From Sesamum alatum (Eukaryota; Streptophyta; Magnoliopsida; Lamiales; Pedaliaceae): a DNA stretch of 64,000 nt. This document shows, one piece after another, positions 12,888-24,212 of the stretch (within the stretch, counting starts at the first letter, position 1; the number at the start of each line of letters is the position of its first letter). A model generated the notes under the pieces. It was not told where the DNA came from and did no database searches. It worked only from the letters and a program-made list of their open reading frames with translations. The stretch is taken from NCBI GenBank assembly GCA_034509735.1, contig JACGWO010000012.1, forward strand, positions 21,481,188 through 21,545,187. Reading direction: 5' to 3'. The position numbers and the translations under genes were made by a program.

Positions 12888-13960
12888 ATGACAAAATCAT
12901 CAATACATTATGTTCAATTAATAATCATTATCATCATCATCATCATCTTCTTCATTATCATCTTCATCATCATCAGTCGTTTCGTATTCTTCAAAATTGT
13001 CTTCTTCCTCTTCATCATCTTTCATTTCATTATCCTCATCAACAAAATGCTTATGCTGTCTTCTTCCTCTTCATCATCTTTCATTTCATTATCCTCATCA
13101 ACAAAAATGCTTATGCTGTCTTCTTCCTCTTCATCATCTTTCATTTCATTATCCTCATCAACAAAAATGCTTATGTTGTCTTCTTCCTCTTCATCATCTT
13201 TCGTTTCCTCCCAAGTCTACGCCTTTTGCAAATAACATCGGGTTCAAAATAATGCGTGGCGAAGGTCGAGATTTCCTCAACAATGTAGGCTTCACAAATT
13301 GAAGCCTCTACAACAGCTTTGTTCTTCACCTTTTTCTTCAAAGTATGGAGGAACCTATTGCAAAAGTGGAATTTAAAAAATTAGATACATAAGCAAAAAT
13401 TATGCATATTTAAATTTTCAACAATAATAATAATACCTCTCAAAAGGATACATCCATCTATATTGCACTGGACCACCTACTCGATCCTTGTACGGTAAGT
13501 GAACCAAGAGATGCTCCATTGAATCAAAGAATCCAGGGGCAAATATTTTCTCCAAATTGCATATTGAATACATCCCCCTGTGAACGAGATACAGGACCAG
13601 CTGCATCAAACACCATCCTCCGATCCCAATTCAATTGCTCATAGTTTATTTCCAATTTGTCGTTTGATCTACAGAGTTGTCAGCTGAAATTGAATGCTCA
13701 TAATCCATCTGTATTGGCCGTTGTTTAGTTATCCCTCCTTAAAAAGCCTATGAACTTCTGTCAATGGACGGTCAACTCACCTTACACGACGATAGGGTCG
13801 ACGCGGGCATTGAGAATGTAGAAGGGGCTTCCTCAGCTACCGGGGAACGCTGCTTAGAATGCCAATGCAGTACCTCACACTTGCGTCCACCCCTAGCCTT
13901 ACCACATTAATCGTCAGCCTCAGGAGATCGTTATCACCATGAGATGTCCAATTGTAGTAA
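12888..13960 (-). pseudogene. CACTA transposase C-terminal remnant (DUF4218 region plus acidic repeat tail)
   Basis: On the minus strand, 13437-13609 translates to LEKIFAPGFFDSMEHLLVHL and GGPVQYRWMYPFER, the conserved DUF4218 segment that follows the Tnp2-like transposase domain in plant CACTA proteins. A phase-compatible intron (GTATTA donor at 13436, AATAG acceptor at 13355) leads into RFLHTLKKKV and then KAVVEASICEAYIVEEI, down to about 13195. Then comes a 20-residue acidic repeat starting SISIFVDEDNE, three units from 13205 to 13040, followed by GAT/ATC-rich sequence encoding more Asp/Glu. One unit is a base short (near 13045), which shifts the frame. The upstream Tnp2 core is absent or unrecognisable between 13620 and 13980. 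The plus-strand ORFs here are shadows. Confidence 0.75.
13030..13205. repeat. 60-bp tandem repeat, three units
   Basis: Three near-identical 59-60-base units containing TCTTCTTCCTCTTCATCATC and AACAAAAATGCTTATG. Read on the minus strand they encode a 20-residue acidic repeat in frame with the transposase remnant, except for the 59-base unit. Confidence 0.8.
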
Positions 13961-13984
13961 TCTTTCTTAAAACCTTTCTTATAA

Positions 13985-14675
13985 AGGTTGCATGTTTATG
14001 GATTTTGCAATGGATTTTGCAACAGATTTGCAACGAAATTATATTACTGTTGCAAAATCCGTTGCAAAACATATAGCATTTTAAAATAGTTGGTTACAAC
14101 TGTCACAAACATATTGCAACGGACAAATCCGTTGCAAAAAATTGTTGCAAATTTAACGGCTTAATAATTAATGCTTACAGCTGTATGTACGGATTGCAAC
14201 GACTTCAAAGGTCGTTGCAACTCCGTTGCAAAATTATCGGCAAGTTGTGCAACGGACAATATGCCGTCACTAAATCCGTTGCAAATCACAATATTCAAAT
14301 TGCAATGACACGGGTTCGTTACAAAGTCCGTTGCAAATTTTTTGCAACGGATTTAACTACAATCTTCGTTGCATACTTTGCAACGAAATACGTCCGTTGC
14401 AAAAACCGTTGGAAGTTTGCAACGGAATGTGTCGTTGCAATATTTTGCCACGACTTTTGCTACGACTTATGTTGAATGTGGGACATCTTAAAGTTGACCA
14501 AATTCTGCAACAGAATTTTGCCACGGATAGTCCGTTGCAAAATATCATTGTTAATTTGCCACGGAAATTGCAACGAAAATGTAAAAAAAATCAGAATCCA
14601 TTGCAAAGTTGTAGCAAAGGTCGTTGCAAATTTGCAACGAATTGGTCCGTTACAAAAAATCCATTGCTATAGCCC
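13985..14675. repeat. Right subterminal repeat array of the CACTA element
   Basis: About 20 copies of GCAACG/CGTTGC by eye, in both orientations, often paired as CCGTTGCAAA..TTTGCAACGG. It mirrors the left array in motif and density. There is no coding sequence. Confidence 0.85.
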
Positions 14676-14693
14676 TTTTTTTTTGTAGTGTAA

Positions 14694-14841
14694 TAATTAA
14701 TGACACTTGTATAATAACAATGTAACGACAATACTATAATTGTCATTATGTTTGTATTTATCTCTCTCTCTAGTGACAACTTAATTCATAATTCTTGTCA
14801 CTTGTATAATTTTTGTCGTATAATTAAAATTGTATATTGTC
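14694..14841. other. Continuation of the old CACTA-like block, unit 1
   Basis: Resumes the flank interrupted by the CACTA element. It has AGTGACAACTTAATTC-type motifs and matches unit 2 at about 51140-51290 and unit 3 at about 59880-60000. No gene. Confidence 0.6.
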
Positions 14842-14849
14842 ATTTAGCG

Positions 14850-15246
14850 GAGAAAATGACATTTTTCGTCCTGTAATTAAGGGTCTTTCCATTTTTGGTC
14901 ACATTGGTTATGAGATCTCACTTTTGGTCCTGTGATTTTTAAATAGTAACACTTTTGGTCAATGGCACCTTTTCTGCTAGATATTTAACGGAAAAGCTAT
15001 ATGGTTGTTAAGTACATGGACCAAAAAGTGCTATTTTTTTGAAAGTTATGGGACCAAAAGTGATAGCTCGTAATTAATGGACCTAAAGTGTAAAGGCTTA
15101 CAGTCACATGCTAAGCACGTGACAATTTTCTTTACAATACCTAACGAAAAGGTGTCACGGGATCAAAAGTGAGAATTTTATAATTAGAGAGACCAAAAAC
15201 TGAAAGCCCCTAACTAGTTACAGGATGAAAATTATTATTTCCTCTT
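14850..15246. mobile_element. MITE specific to unit 1
   Basis: A 397-bp insertion with inverted ends (GAGAAAATGACATTTTTCGT and, reverse-complemented, AATAATTTTCATCCTGTAA). It is flanked by ATTTAGCG (14842-14849) and ATTTAGTG (15247-15254), an 8-bp duplication with one mismatch. The interior has TTTTGGTC and GACCAAAA motifs in opposite orientation. Unit 2 lacks it (CATTTATACCGACAACATT near 51277). Confidence 0.75.
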
Positions 15247-15254
15247 ATTTAGTG

Positions 15255-15727
15255 AGAACATTACAATTATCATTTAATATTTTGTCATTAATATTATTTT
15301 TTTATTGCAGTGCATTTAAATATGAAAATCAAATTAAATGTGTAGATATTCAATTACATATGTATATATATCCATAAAGCTTTAGGTTTTCTCTCACCAA
15401 GTAAGGTAATAAAAAGAAGCATGCATGTAGACAAATTCACATCAACTTGGTGAGTAATAATTGTGTTCATCATAATGGAATTATTGAAAAAAGCTATTCG
15501 TTGTTGGCCACACGCCGTTGGGTTCACATTTCTTTCGTAATATGCATGAGTATGCCTTTTTGGACAAGAAGGTCGGCTAGCCCTTTTGTACTATGCTGCA
15601 GAAGATTGGATCATCCCTTTCCTCTTTATCCTGACGGAGTATACTCAGTACTAAAGAGTTGCTTGACCAAAAATCACATAGAAGGTGGCCGGTGATAGGA
15701 AAACATTATGATCTCGAAAGATAGGTG
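15255..15727 (+). mobile_element. LINE relic of the duplication unit, left piece
   Basis: About 15300-15420 is flank ending at the shared GGTAAGGTAATAAAAAG sequence. From about 15440 the sequence matches unit 3 (60740-60915) and belongs to an L1-type LINE relic that continues after element B at 24482. The reading frames are broken. The insertion of element B at 15733 splits it. Confidence 0.6.
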
Positions 15728-15732
15728 GATTC

Positions 15733-15993
15733 TGATGTGGAAGTGATTTTTAGTGATGGAATAATTGAAAAAAATATTTTCGACACAATTGCACCTTAAG
15801 TTTTAGTGAGAGAATTTTTATGTGTTGTCAAATCAATAAATAGTAACTTGTCATTAAAAAAATAATATATCTTATATTTATAGTGATTTGGTTATTTTAT
15901 GGTGAGCTAGGTGCGTATATTTACTATGTGGTCTATACAAGAAAATTACTCTTATACCTTGTAAGTAAATTATAATTACTATTATATACATCA
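15733..15993 (-). repeat. 3' LTR of element B
   Basis: A 261-bp direct repeat of 24213-24476, differing by scattered substitutions and small indels. It is bordered inside by a polypurine tract on the minus strand and outside by GATTC. The LTR is unusually short for the Tat lineage. Confidence 0.85.
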
Positions 15994-16191
15994 TACAACC
16001 CCCCACTCTCGGACAGAATACGTTGGACGACTTAATAATTTGGGCGAGAGTAACTATTTCAGCAGAAAAAACTTGGGGCATTGAAGACTTGGTGGTGGGT
16101 GGGTGGGAATCCATTAATTATTCTTCCCCGACCTCTCTTACCACATTCACTCTTCTTTCCCTCCTCAAGAGCAAACTGTCAAGCAACACTC

Positions 16192-18553
16192 ATGGCTTCC
16201 AAAGGTAAATTTTTCCTCCATTACTAAACTCTTGCTTGCAATTTTCTTCTTTAGCATTTTTTGCTTTGTGCAACTTCAGTGTATTGCAATGTCTAGTGAT
16301 GAGGATTTTGGTAGGGGTAGTGAGGCGACGCATTGTGAGTGGGCGGGGTGGGTCGGCGGATGCGTGGGATGAGGTTTCGAGGTGTAGCTCTAAGATGGGA
16401 GAGAGGGGCGCCTCCTCCCCCCCGGCTTGAGGCAACGCAGCCTCGCGCTGGGGGGAGGCTGCCTCCTCCCGAGCTCGGGCAATGCTACCTCGAGCTGGGG
16501 AGACGCCCCCTCCAGCCCGAGGTAGCGCTACCTCGAGCTGGAGGAGGTGCCCCTTCAAGTTTTCGAGCGATGCTCGTGCCTTTCGTCCGCGTCCGGGCAC
16601 ACTTCCTGTAATTTTTTATCGGCGGGCGTATTGATATGCGGGAGGATTTTCTGCCGACTAGTAATTTTGGTTCCTCGAAAAAATATTTGGGATGATTCCC
16701 ACGATGCAGTGATAAGGAGCCTTCCCAAGTGTCCTTCTGTCGACTCTTTAGATGATTTGGAGAACTTGATTGATTTTGATTCACCTCCCTCAGGTGGGTT
16801 GGACATTTGTCGTGGCGGAGGAGAGGCCAGTGACTATGAGCATGATGATAGCGGCCAGATTGAGGGTGAACATGACGAGGTTAGCAGTGGGAGTGAGGAT
16901 TCCGAGAGTGGGGGTGAGGACGAGGAATCCGAGGTTCTCGAGGTAGCGGGGCGCCCGAGTGTAGTTATGTCCTGGAGCCGATGACGTGGTGTGCTCGAGG
17001 GGATGGGGTGCCGAAGACCCCGTGTGGTGGATGTGGGGACTTGCGACAGTGTTCTTACACGGGAATGTTTAACTTTCATACGGAGGGAATTTAGGGTGCC
17101 TTCCGCGCATAAGTTCATTCTTCCCTCTCCAGGGCAGAGGATTAGGTACCCCCCCATGGATATTTAACGGTTTATTCCTCTTACTTCGACAACGGGTTCT
17201 TGATCCCTCCTCACCCCCTCTTAGTGGTGTTAATCAAGAGCTACGTGATTTGTATCAACCAGCTCACGCCCAACTCTTTCATGTATTTCGAGGCTTGACG
17301 GCGGCGTTTCCGTGAGATGGGACTTCCCTTGACGTTAGATAGTTTTCATGCCTTGTTTAGTATCCGACGCGTGGCGAGCTATCTTCTTCTACCGATGATG
17401 TCAATACTTTTACTTCTGTCATCGTATGGGGTATAAGTTTTTGGACGGGTTCGTTTCTTCTAAAGGCCTTGGAAAGAAAAGTTTTTTATGTCCGGGACGA
17501 TGGTTGGGATTCACTACAGATTGGTGTAGTTCGTTGATTTACATGGGCATTGTGCGGAATTTAGTAGACTCCGCGAGAGTTTTATGGAGGTGGGGTTGTT
17601 TAGTCGTGTTATACACTTAACACATTATTTTCCCTCTGGTATTAACGTTTATTTGTGACTTCCTTTATTATACGTTTGTTTCTCCTTTCTACGTAATGAT
17701 TCTTTGTTTTGTCTTCTTCCACAGGTAGGAAGATGGATGCCGACACCGTCACGTTGCGGAGGGCGGCTGCAAAGGAGAAAAAGCGTGGCGAGCAAGGTTT
17801 GGCCCGCCCACCACGGTGCATCTGCGAGTTCGGGTGGGGGTAGCGCCATCTTCCTCTATCGGCGTTTTCGACTCTCGACCCACGAGAGTTCACTCTGGAG
17901 CTTCTCCCGGCGGAAGAGAGCACGAGATGCTCCTTCAGATTCGCTCCCACAGGCATCCCACGTAGTGGAATTTTCACGCCGGCGTAAACTAGGCGGAGGG
18001 CATCCAGTCATATTGGGATACCGCCGACCTTCCCTTGGCTTGGAACCGCACGAGGGATGTGGTAAGCGGCGACGATCTAACTCAATTTTGCACCCTTAGC
18101 GATGAGTAGGTGGACGAGTTGTTGGCTGGTGAAACTGACCGGCTGGACACGATTGCGTAGCGATGCGAGGAGGAGTGCTCCAAGTTGAAGGATGAGAGAG
18201 ACAGGGCTCTTGAAGATTTTGCCGGTTTGGAGCGCACGTTACGAGCGGGAGGTGACTAACGGGAAGAAGTTTTCTGGCCTCCTCATCTGGAGTTGCTTTT
18301 GTTGGCAAGAACAAGGAGGAGGCAGTTTCCGAGTTTCAGGCCTCTGATAGTTTCGATGGTATCGTAACCAAGAGGGCCATCCTTGTCTACGAGTCTGCTA
18401 TATATAAGTGTCGTCGTTTTTTATGCGGAATTCTTCGCGATAAGGGTCAGATTACTGAAGAGGACATAGTCGGCATTGACCTTGACTTGAGTGAAGAAGA
18501 AGAGGAGGATGCCGGTCCCGCTTGCGGCGAAGCCCCCCGGGTTGGCGAGTGAA
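16192..18553 (+). pseudogene. Antisense extra ORF (aORF) of element B, gypsy-type-transposon domain
   Basis: It lies on the strand opposite gag-pol, between integrase and the 3' LTR. A mini-exon ATGGCTTCCAAAG is followed at 16205 by GTAAAT, a splice-donor-like start. The same layout occurs in elements C and D. The 16705-16980 segment encodes an acidic DDLENLIDFDSPP and SGSEDSESGGEDEESE region. Near 17180-17390 the text reads YSSYFDNGFLIPPHPLLV, then NQLTPNSFMYF and LTLDSFHALFSIRR, a match in style to Pfam PF04195 (putative gypsy type transposon). Around 18110-18250 is a charged, coiled-coil-like stretch, and the end is an acidic DLDLSEEEEED tail with TGA at 18551-18553. There are several stops and frameshifts. 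The function of such ORFs is unknown; regulation or gag-like chaperoning have been proposed for extra ORFs in this lineage. Confidence 0.65.
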
Positions 18554-19041
18554 ATGAGGGGGGTTGTGTCTTTCCAATGTTGGATGTTTGTGCCCTGTTT
18601 TTTGTTGACGGCGAACATTGTTCTGTAACTTAAGGATACTTAATATTTAGGATTTTATTTCCTGTAATTGATGTATGTGAAACTTCGCATGATTTTCTTC
18701 CGGCGTCTATAGTCGAATATTTTGACATGTAATCAGCAGTAGGTAGTACATTGTATGTTTTCTTCGGCTACTATAGTCGGATATTTTGACATGTAATCGA
18801 CCATGTGACCCGGGGCACTGATGCCTCGAGGGACCTCTCGAAACTTCAAGGATCTCCATGTCGATAAATTTCATACTACGACGAAAAGATAACTTCATTC
18901 ATCGAGTTTAACTTACATAGTCCTACAAAAGTTGATAAGGAAACTAGCCAAAAAAAGGGAGGGGACGAAAGTTCGACCTCCTATACTAATTCGATTACAT
19001 ACTTAAGAGCCAAAAGGGGAAATTCGCTTCCCAACCATCCT
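18554..19041. other. Spacer between aORF and pol ends in element B
   Basis: Tail-to-tail region between the converging aORF and integrase ends. It contains a duplicated segment of about 70 bases: ATAGTCGAATATTTTGACAT near 18709 and ATAGTCGGATATTTTGACAT near 18773. No coding sequence is seen. Confidence 0.55.
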
Positions 19042-22000
19042 TCAAGGATAATACTTCTTCAAGTTCGCGACGTTAGAAATGCGTGGGATGCTCTTTCCAT
19101 CTAGATGTTGCAACTTGTAAGCTCCTGCATTCACGATTTCCACAATTTTGTAGGGGCCTTCCCACTTCGAGTCCAATTTTCCCCTGGGACCCGAAGCTTC
19201 CGCTTTCCTCAAAACCAAATCCCCCACCTGAAAACTTCTTGGCTTTACCTTCACGTTGTACGCTTTCGCCATCCTGGCTTTGTACATTGCAATGCGCATT
19301 GCTGCTCTTTCCCTTGCTTCGTCGGCTAAGTCCAGGTTTTCCCTAAAACCTTGCTCGTTAGAAACTGGATCATAGTATTTGACTCGCCAACTGAGTTTTC
19401 CTACTTTCGCCAGTGCTACGGCTTTTGTTCTGTAAGATAGAGTGAATGTTGACTCCCGTAGCAGCCCTTGGCATCGTTCGGTACGCCCATAAAACACTAG
19501 GAAGTTCATTCGCCCATGCTCCTTTGGTGGTTCCCAACCTAGTTTTCCAGTGTTGTAGGACAGTTTGGTTGGTAACTTCGGTTTGATCATTTGTTTGCGG
19601 TGAACTTACGGAAGTGAAGAACTGTTTGATTGCCAACCCTTTACACCAATCCTTGAGCTTACTCCCCGAAAGTTGAGTTTTATTGTCAGATATAAGGGCG
19701 CGAGGAATGCCAAAACGACATACGATGTTCTTTCAAAGAAACTTAATTACGTCCTTCTCAGATATTCTGGCCATGGGTTCAGCTTCCACCCACTTCGTGA
19801 AGTAATCGACATCCACAATTAAAAATTTTCTCTGTCCAGTGGCTTGAAGAAATGGTCTGACTAAGTCTAATCCCCATTGATCAAATGGACAAGGGCTTTC
19901 AATGGGTTGCATTAGTGCGACCTGCTGGTGGTTGACGTTCGGTGCTCTTTGGCACACGCGACAGCGTTTCACCAGCTCATGGGAGTCCATGAGCATAGTG
20001 GGTCAAAATAAACCTTGTCTCAAGACTTTTCCCGCCAATGCTTTTCTGCCGAGGTGGTTTCCGCAAATCCCTTCATGTTTTTCCTTAGGACATAGTTCCC
20101 CTCTTTGGGGGTTAAGCATTTCAGGAGAGGTTGCGAGAAACCACGCTTGTATAGCTCATCGTCAATCATCACGAACTGGACGCCTTCACCCTCAAGGCCC
20201 GAGCTTCTTTTCTGGTTCTCGGGTGTAGTCCCGTCAGTCATAAATTTAATGATCTCCTCCTTCCAATTTGCAGGTGTCGAGTTTGCACACATGACTTCCA
20301 TTTCCCCTTCCGTGGCGGCTTGGTCTGAAGAGAGAAAAGTAATCCTTCTACTTCGAATTGCCACCATCGAACTTGCTAGTTTAACTAATTGATCGGCCAA
20401 TGTGTTATCTGTTCTTGCTATTTGTAGGATGGACGTCAAATCTCTCGAGCAATCTTCTGGCTTTCATGAGGTACTTGGCTATTTTTTCGCTCTGTGCTTC
20501 ATATGATCCTTCGATTTGTTCACCACCAGTTGTGAGTCATTGTAGATAACAAATTTTTTTTGCTCCAACGGCCAAGGCCAACTCAACGATAACGTCCGCC
20601 AATATTTACGCTTTTATGGTTGGCCCTAGGCGAAATTTCAGGCCTAATTCACTTAACTCCACCACCCACTTGACCAGTCTTCCGGAAAGCTCCGGACTAG
20701 ATAGGACTTGTTTCAAGGAGTGATTTGTCAAGACGATCACCTGGTGCGACTGGAAGTATGGCCTTAGTTTTCTTGCTGCCTCGACTAAGGAGAGGGCTAG
20801 TTTTTCGATTTGTGAGTACCTGCATTTCGTCTCTTCTAACACCTTGCGCACATAATACTCTTGGTGGTGCTCTTTGCCCTCTTGCCGCACTAGGACCGAA
20901 CTGACTGCACTCTCTGAGACCCCTAGGTAAAGATTGAGCACTTCCCCCGTCCTGGGCTTCGTTAATAGCGGCGAAGACATTAAGTATCTTTTCAGTTCAT
21001 CGAACGCCTCTTAGCTGGCGTTTGACCACTCAAGTTTTGCGGCTCCGCGGGAGGACCTTAAAGAAGGAAGGCCTTTGTCCGTGGATCGCGAGATGAATCT
21101 GGTTAAGGGCTGCCAATCTACCCGCTAGCTTCTACACTTCTTTGATAGATTTAGATGGGGGAATGTTCATGATTGCACTGATCTTCTCCGGATTAGCCTC
21201 TACCCTCTTTCCAAGATCATGTATCCTAAGAATTTCCCCCTACGACCCCAAAGGCGTACTTCGCTGGATTTAGTTTCATGCCAAATGATTTTAATATTGA
21301 AAAACATTTTTGCAAATCTTTGATGTGGTCTTCCTCCTTTACCCTTTTTACCAACATGTCGTCTATATACACCTCCATGTTCCGACCAATTTGATTCCGA
21401 AATATACGATTGACAAGTTGCTGGTACGTTGCCCCCCGTATTTTTTAGTCCGAAGGGAATAACGTTGTAACAGAAGACCCCCTGGTCCGTGACAAAGCTT
21501 GCCTTCTCTTGGTCTTTCAGTGCCAATGGTATCTGGTTGTATCATTGGTAAGCATCCAAGAAGCTCAACATTTCACATCCGGAGTTGGAGTCGACTAGCA
21601 TGTCGGTCCGTGGGAGAGGGAAAGGATCTTTTGGCCATGCCTTGTTCAAGTCCATGAAGTCGATGCACAAGCACCATTTTCATTTGGTTTTGGGACCAAT
21701 ACTACGTTAGCCAACTACTCTGGGTATTGCACGGGGCGTATGTACCTGGCTTTCAACAGCTTATCTATTTCTTCTTTTATGGCCTGACTTCTTTCTGCTC
21801 CGAACATCCTTTTCTTTTGCTTCACGGGTTTTGCGTCGGGATTCACACTAAGGTGGTGCATAATAACACGGGTGAAATCCCCTAGAAATCCCCCATACTC
21901 CATGCGAACACTTCTTGATTTTCTCTTAGAAATCGTCTCAGGCGTTACTCTGCGAGGGGGCTCATTGTGGTGCCTATTTTTGTGTTCTTTTCCTCGCCTT

Positions 22001-22957
22001 CCCGTGCGAGAATAATTAGCCTTAACTCTTCGAATGGCCTCGACTCTCATTTCTCCGAACTTCCCTTCCATGGGATCCTCCAGGGTCTCCATGCTTCGGA
22101 ACCCGCATTTGTCATAATCCTTTTTTCTTTTTCGTTTGGTCCTCGCCCATCCAACTTTTCCCGCGATCTCTTTAGGGTATTCGCGTAACATTCTCTCGCC
22201 ATTCGTTCATCCCTACGGCCTCTCCCACTCCCTCTGGGGTGGGGAACTTAAGTTTCATATGGAAGGTGGATGCTATGGCCCGGAAGATGTTCAGGCTCGG
22301 TCCTTCCCAAGATGACATTGTAGGCGGATGGTGCCTTGACCACGAGAAATTTCATCATCTTAGTTCACCTTTTAGGGTAGGAGCCCAATGATAGCGGTCA
22401 CGTCACCTCCTCAATGGCTCGATCATCTCTCCGTTGAACCCGGTGAGTAGAGTGTTAATCTTCCACAATTTAGCATTGTCGATCCCCAGCTGGACATATG
22501 TGTTGTAGAATATGATGTCCGCTGAACTTCCGCTGTCCACCAACACTTTTTTGACCCAAAATTTGGATAGTGTGGACGATATTACCAAGGCATCATTGTT
22601 CCGGTCTCTCCTGGGATCCACATCTCGCGAGGTAAAAGGAGATTTTCCTCTTGTTTCGCTGCCAACGGTGTGGACTTGAATAGGGGTCTTCCAATAGGCT
22701 CCCCTTGCTTCCCGAACTAGCGCTTTCCTTGCGTTCACGGAGTCTCTACCTGCTGGGCCTCCCGATATTACTGCTATGACTCTTGGTGTGGGGAGGTTTT
22801 CCCCATTCAGGTCCTGGGTGGAAGTCGAGCCATGGGGGGTGCGACTCGGCCCTTGGTCAAATGCTTGTCCTCTCGGACATTGATTCACATATTCCCTCAA
22901 GTATCCATGTTGAATCAATTTTTGTATCTCGTTTTTTAGGTGGTGGCATTCCTCCAT
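19042..22957 (-). pseudogene. Element B pol: protease, RT, RNase H, aRNase H, integrase
   Basis: Read from 22957 down. Protease has VLVDSGSSADIIF near 22540. RT begins near 22190 (SVNPDAKPVKQKKRMF) and runs to about 21200 through several frame changes. RNase H is 20606-20980 (EKLALSLVEAARKLRPYFQS). The second, archaeal-type RNase H that marks the Tat lineage survives only as DNTLADQLVKLASS near 20400. Integrase is 19042-20230, with the zinc-binding end CRVCQRAPNVNHQQ, the core WVEAEPMARISEKDVIKFL, then VLWAYRTMPR, and a C-terminal GPYKIVEIVNAGAYKL module ending at TAA 19042-19044. Many stops and frameshifts are present; the element is inactive. Confidence 0.8.
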
Positions 22958-24172
22958 CGTGTGCCCCCTGTCCCGATGAAAACGACATTATTTATCCGAT
23001 TTAAGCCTCTTGGGATTGTCTTTCATTTTCCTCGGCCATTGATTGATCAAACCCTGTTGTTCGGCCACCACCAGAATTTCTCCTCTAGAGGCGTTAAGAG
23101 GAGTATAGTGCGTAAATCCGGTTAGCGGCTGGTACTTACGCTCCTCTTTCTTTCTCGGCTCATTTTCTTCCTTTCTACCCCTCCTCTTGAAAGTGGGGGA
23201 AGGATCTGCGGCATTGGCCTCCTCTATTCGAATATATTTTTGTGGAAGCTGTGCACGAGGTGCCCCACGTCAACCATGAGTTGATGGTCAGCATTGTCCA
23301 ACAAAACCTACTCCCAGGGAGATTCAAAGAGTCGATGGCCGGAAAGCCCCCTGTCTTGTTCATGGAAAAATGATGTAGGAAGTGCTGGGTCAGCTACTCG
23401 AGGCTGGAAATTGTTCCAGCGGGCAGCTGGTTGAACTAAGCTAGAGCGCGTTTTGAAAGTGTAGTGCGGAAGACTTTGCAGTACGCCGCGTCACTTAAGT
23501 CATACCAATCAATCTTAGCGTAGATTTGTCTAGATGTTCTTGTGGGTCTCCCATGCCATCCTATTCCGAAAGGTTCGAGACCTTCACACCCGCTGGGAGC
23601 ACCTCGGCTAGGATCGCCGGGCTGAAAGGGCTACGCCTTGGGGAGGTTACTGCCAAGGGGAGGTAAGGGTCCTCCACCACTCTTGAAGGTAAAGGTGCCG
23701 TGGGCTGCCTCAATTGGGGGGAGGGGGGGAGGGGAGCTGGTCCGGGTCCTGGGCAACCTCTGGTCTAGAAACTCTGTTGTTCACCTCTTCTCGCCTCTGC
23801 TCGTTCCCCTCGGGAGCCGAGGATTCTTTTCGACTTCGACGAGGAGAAGGAGGGGGCGGGTTCATGAGGTGGTTGTTTGCAAACTGAGCCACTGCTTGCG
23901 CTACTGCCCGAGTGGTAGCATCCTGGATCAGTGTTAACAATGCTTCTTATGTCAGCTGGATCGTTGCTCCTTGGGGTGGGACGCCTCCAAGAGGAGGGGC
24001 TTCGTTCTGAGGTAGTTGCTCACGGGGTGGCACCTGGCCAAGAGGTGGTCCAGCCACTCCATTTGGGGGATGGATCTTGTTCATGGGGTGGGTGCAGCTC
24101 TGCTCCGTTATCATGAGTCTCCAGGGCAACGTCCATCCCTTGAACGTCACGTGCTCGTGACCTGGTTTGCAT
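22958..24172 (-). pseudogene. Element B gag
   Basis: It starts MQTRSRARDVQGMD at 24172, parallel to the gag start of element C (MQTRSMARD at 47920). The capsid core near 23600-23200 is broken by frameshifts. The end reads EECHHLKNEIQKLIQHGYL (from 22957 down), the usual boundary of plant Tat gag before protease. The segment 23700-23940 is proline-rich (NPPPPSPRRSRK). Confidence 0.65.
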
Positions 24173-24212
24173 TCTCAATGTCGGGGCAATAGTTTCCCAC
24201 AGACGGCGCCAA

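Larger units (their letters stand above)
10869..14690 (-). mobile_element. CACTA (En/Spm-type) transposon with transposase remnant
   Basis: A 3822-bp element. It starts CACTACAAAAAAACAG and ends TTTTTTTGTAGTG, with terminal inverted repeats of about 30 bases (CTATAGCAACGGATTTTT at the left, CTATAGCAATGGATTTTT as reverse complement at the right). The 3-bp duplication TAA flanks it (10866-10868 and 14691-14693). Unit 2 has the uninterrupted site ATAATAATTAGTGAC near 51135. Both ends are dense arrays of GCAACG/CGTTGC motifs. The interior holds an 86-87-bp minisatellite and a minus-strand transposase C-terminal remnant. The N-terminal transposase domain and the DDE core are missing, so the copy is non-autonomous. 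Confidence 0.9.

Noticed and set aside
12888..13302. Ser-rich plus-strand ORFs (115 and 101 codons)
   Set aside because: They are shadows of the 60-bp repeat whose minus strand is in frame with recognisable DUF4218 sequence.
10880..14675. Regularly spaced short repeats that might suggest a CRISPR-like array
   Set aside because: The spacing is irregular, both orientations occur, and the array lies inside a CACTA element of a plant genome. They are subterminal repeats.
16236..16611. Overlapping GC-rich ORFs on both strands near the left end of element B
   Set aside because: They come from a GC-rich GAGGCTGCCTCC-type repeat within the decayed antisense ORF. No family similarity is seen in any of these frames.
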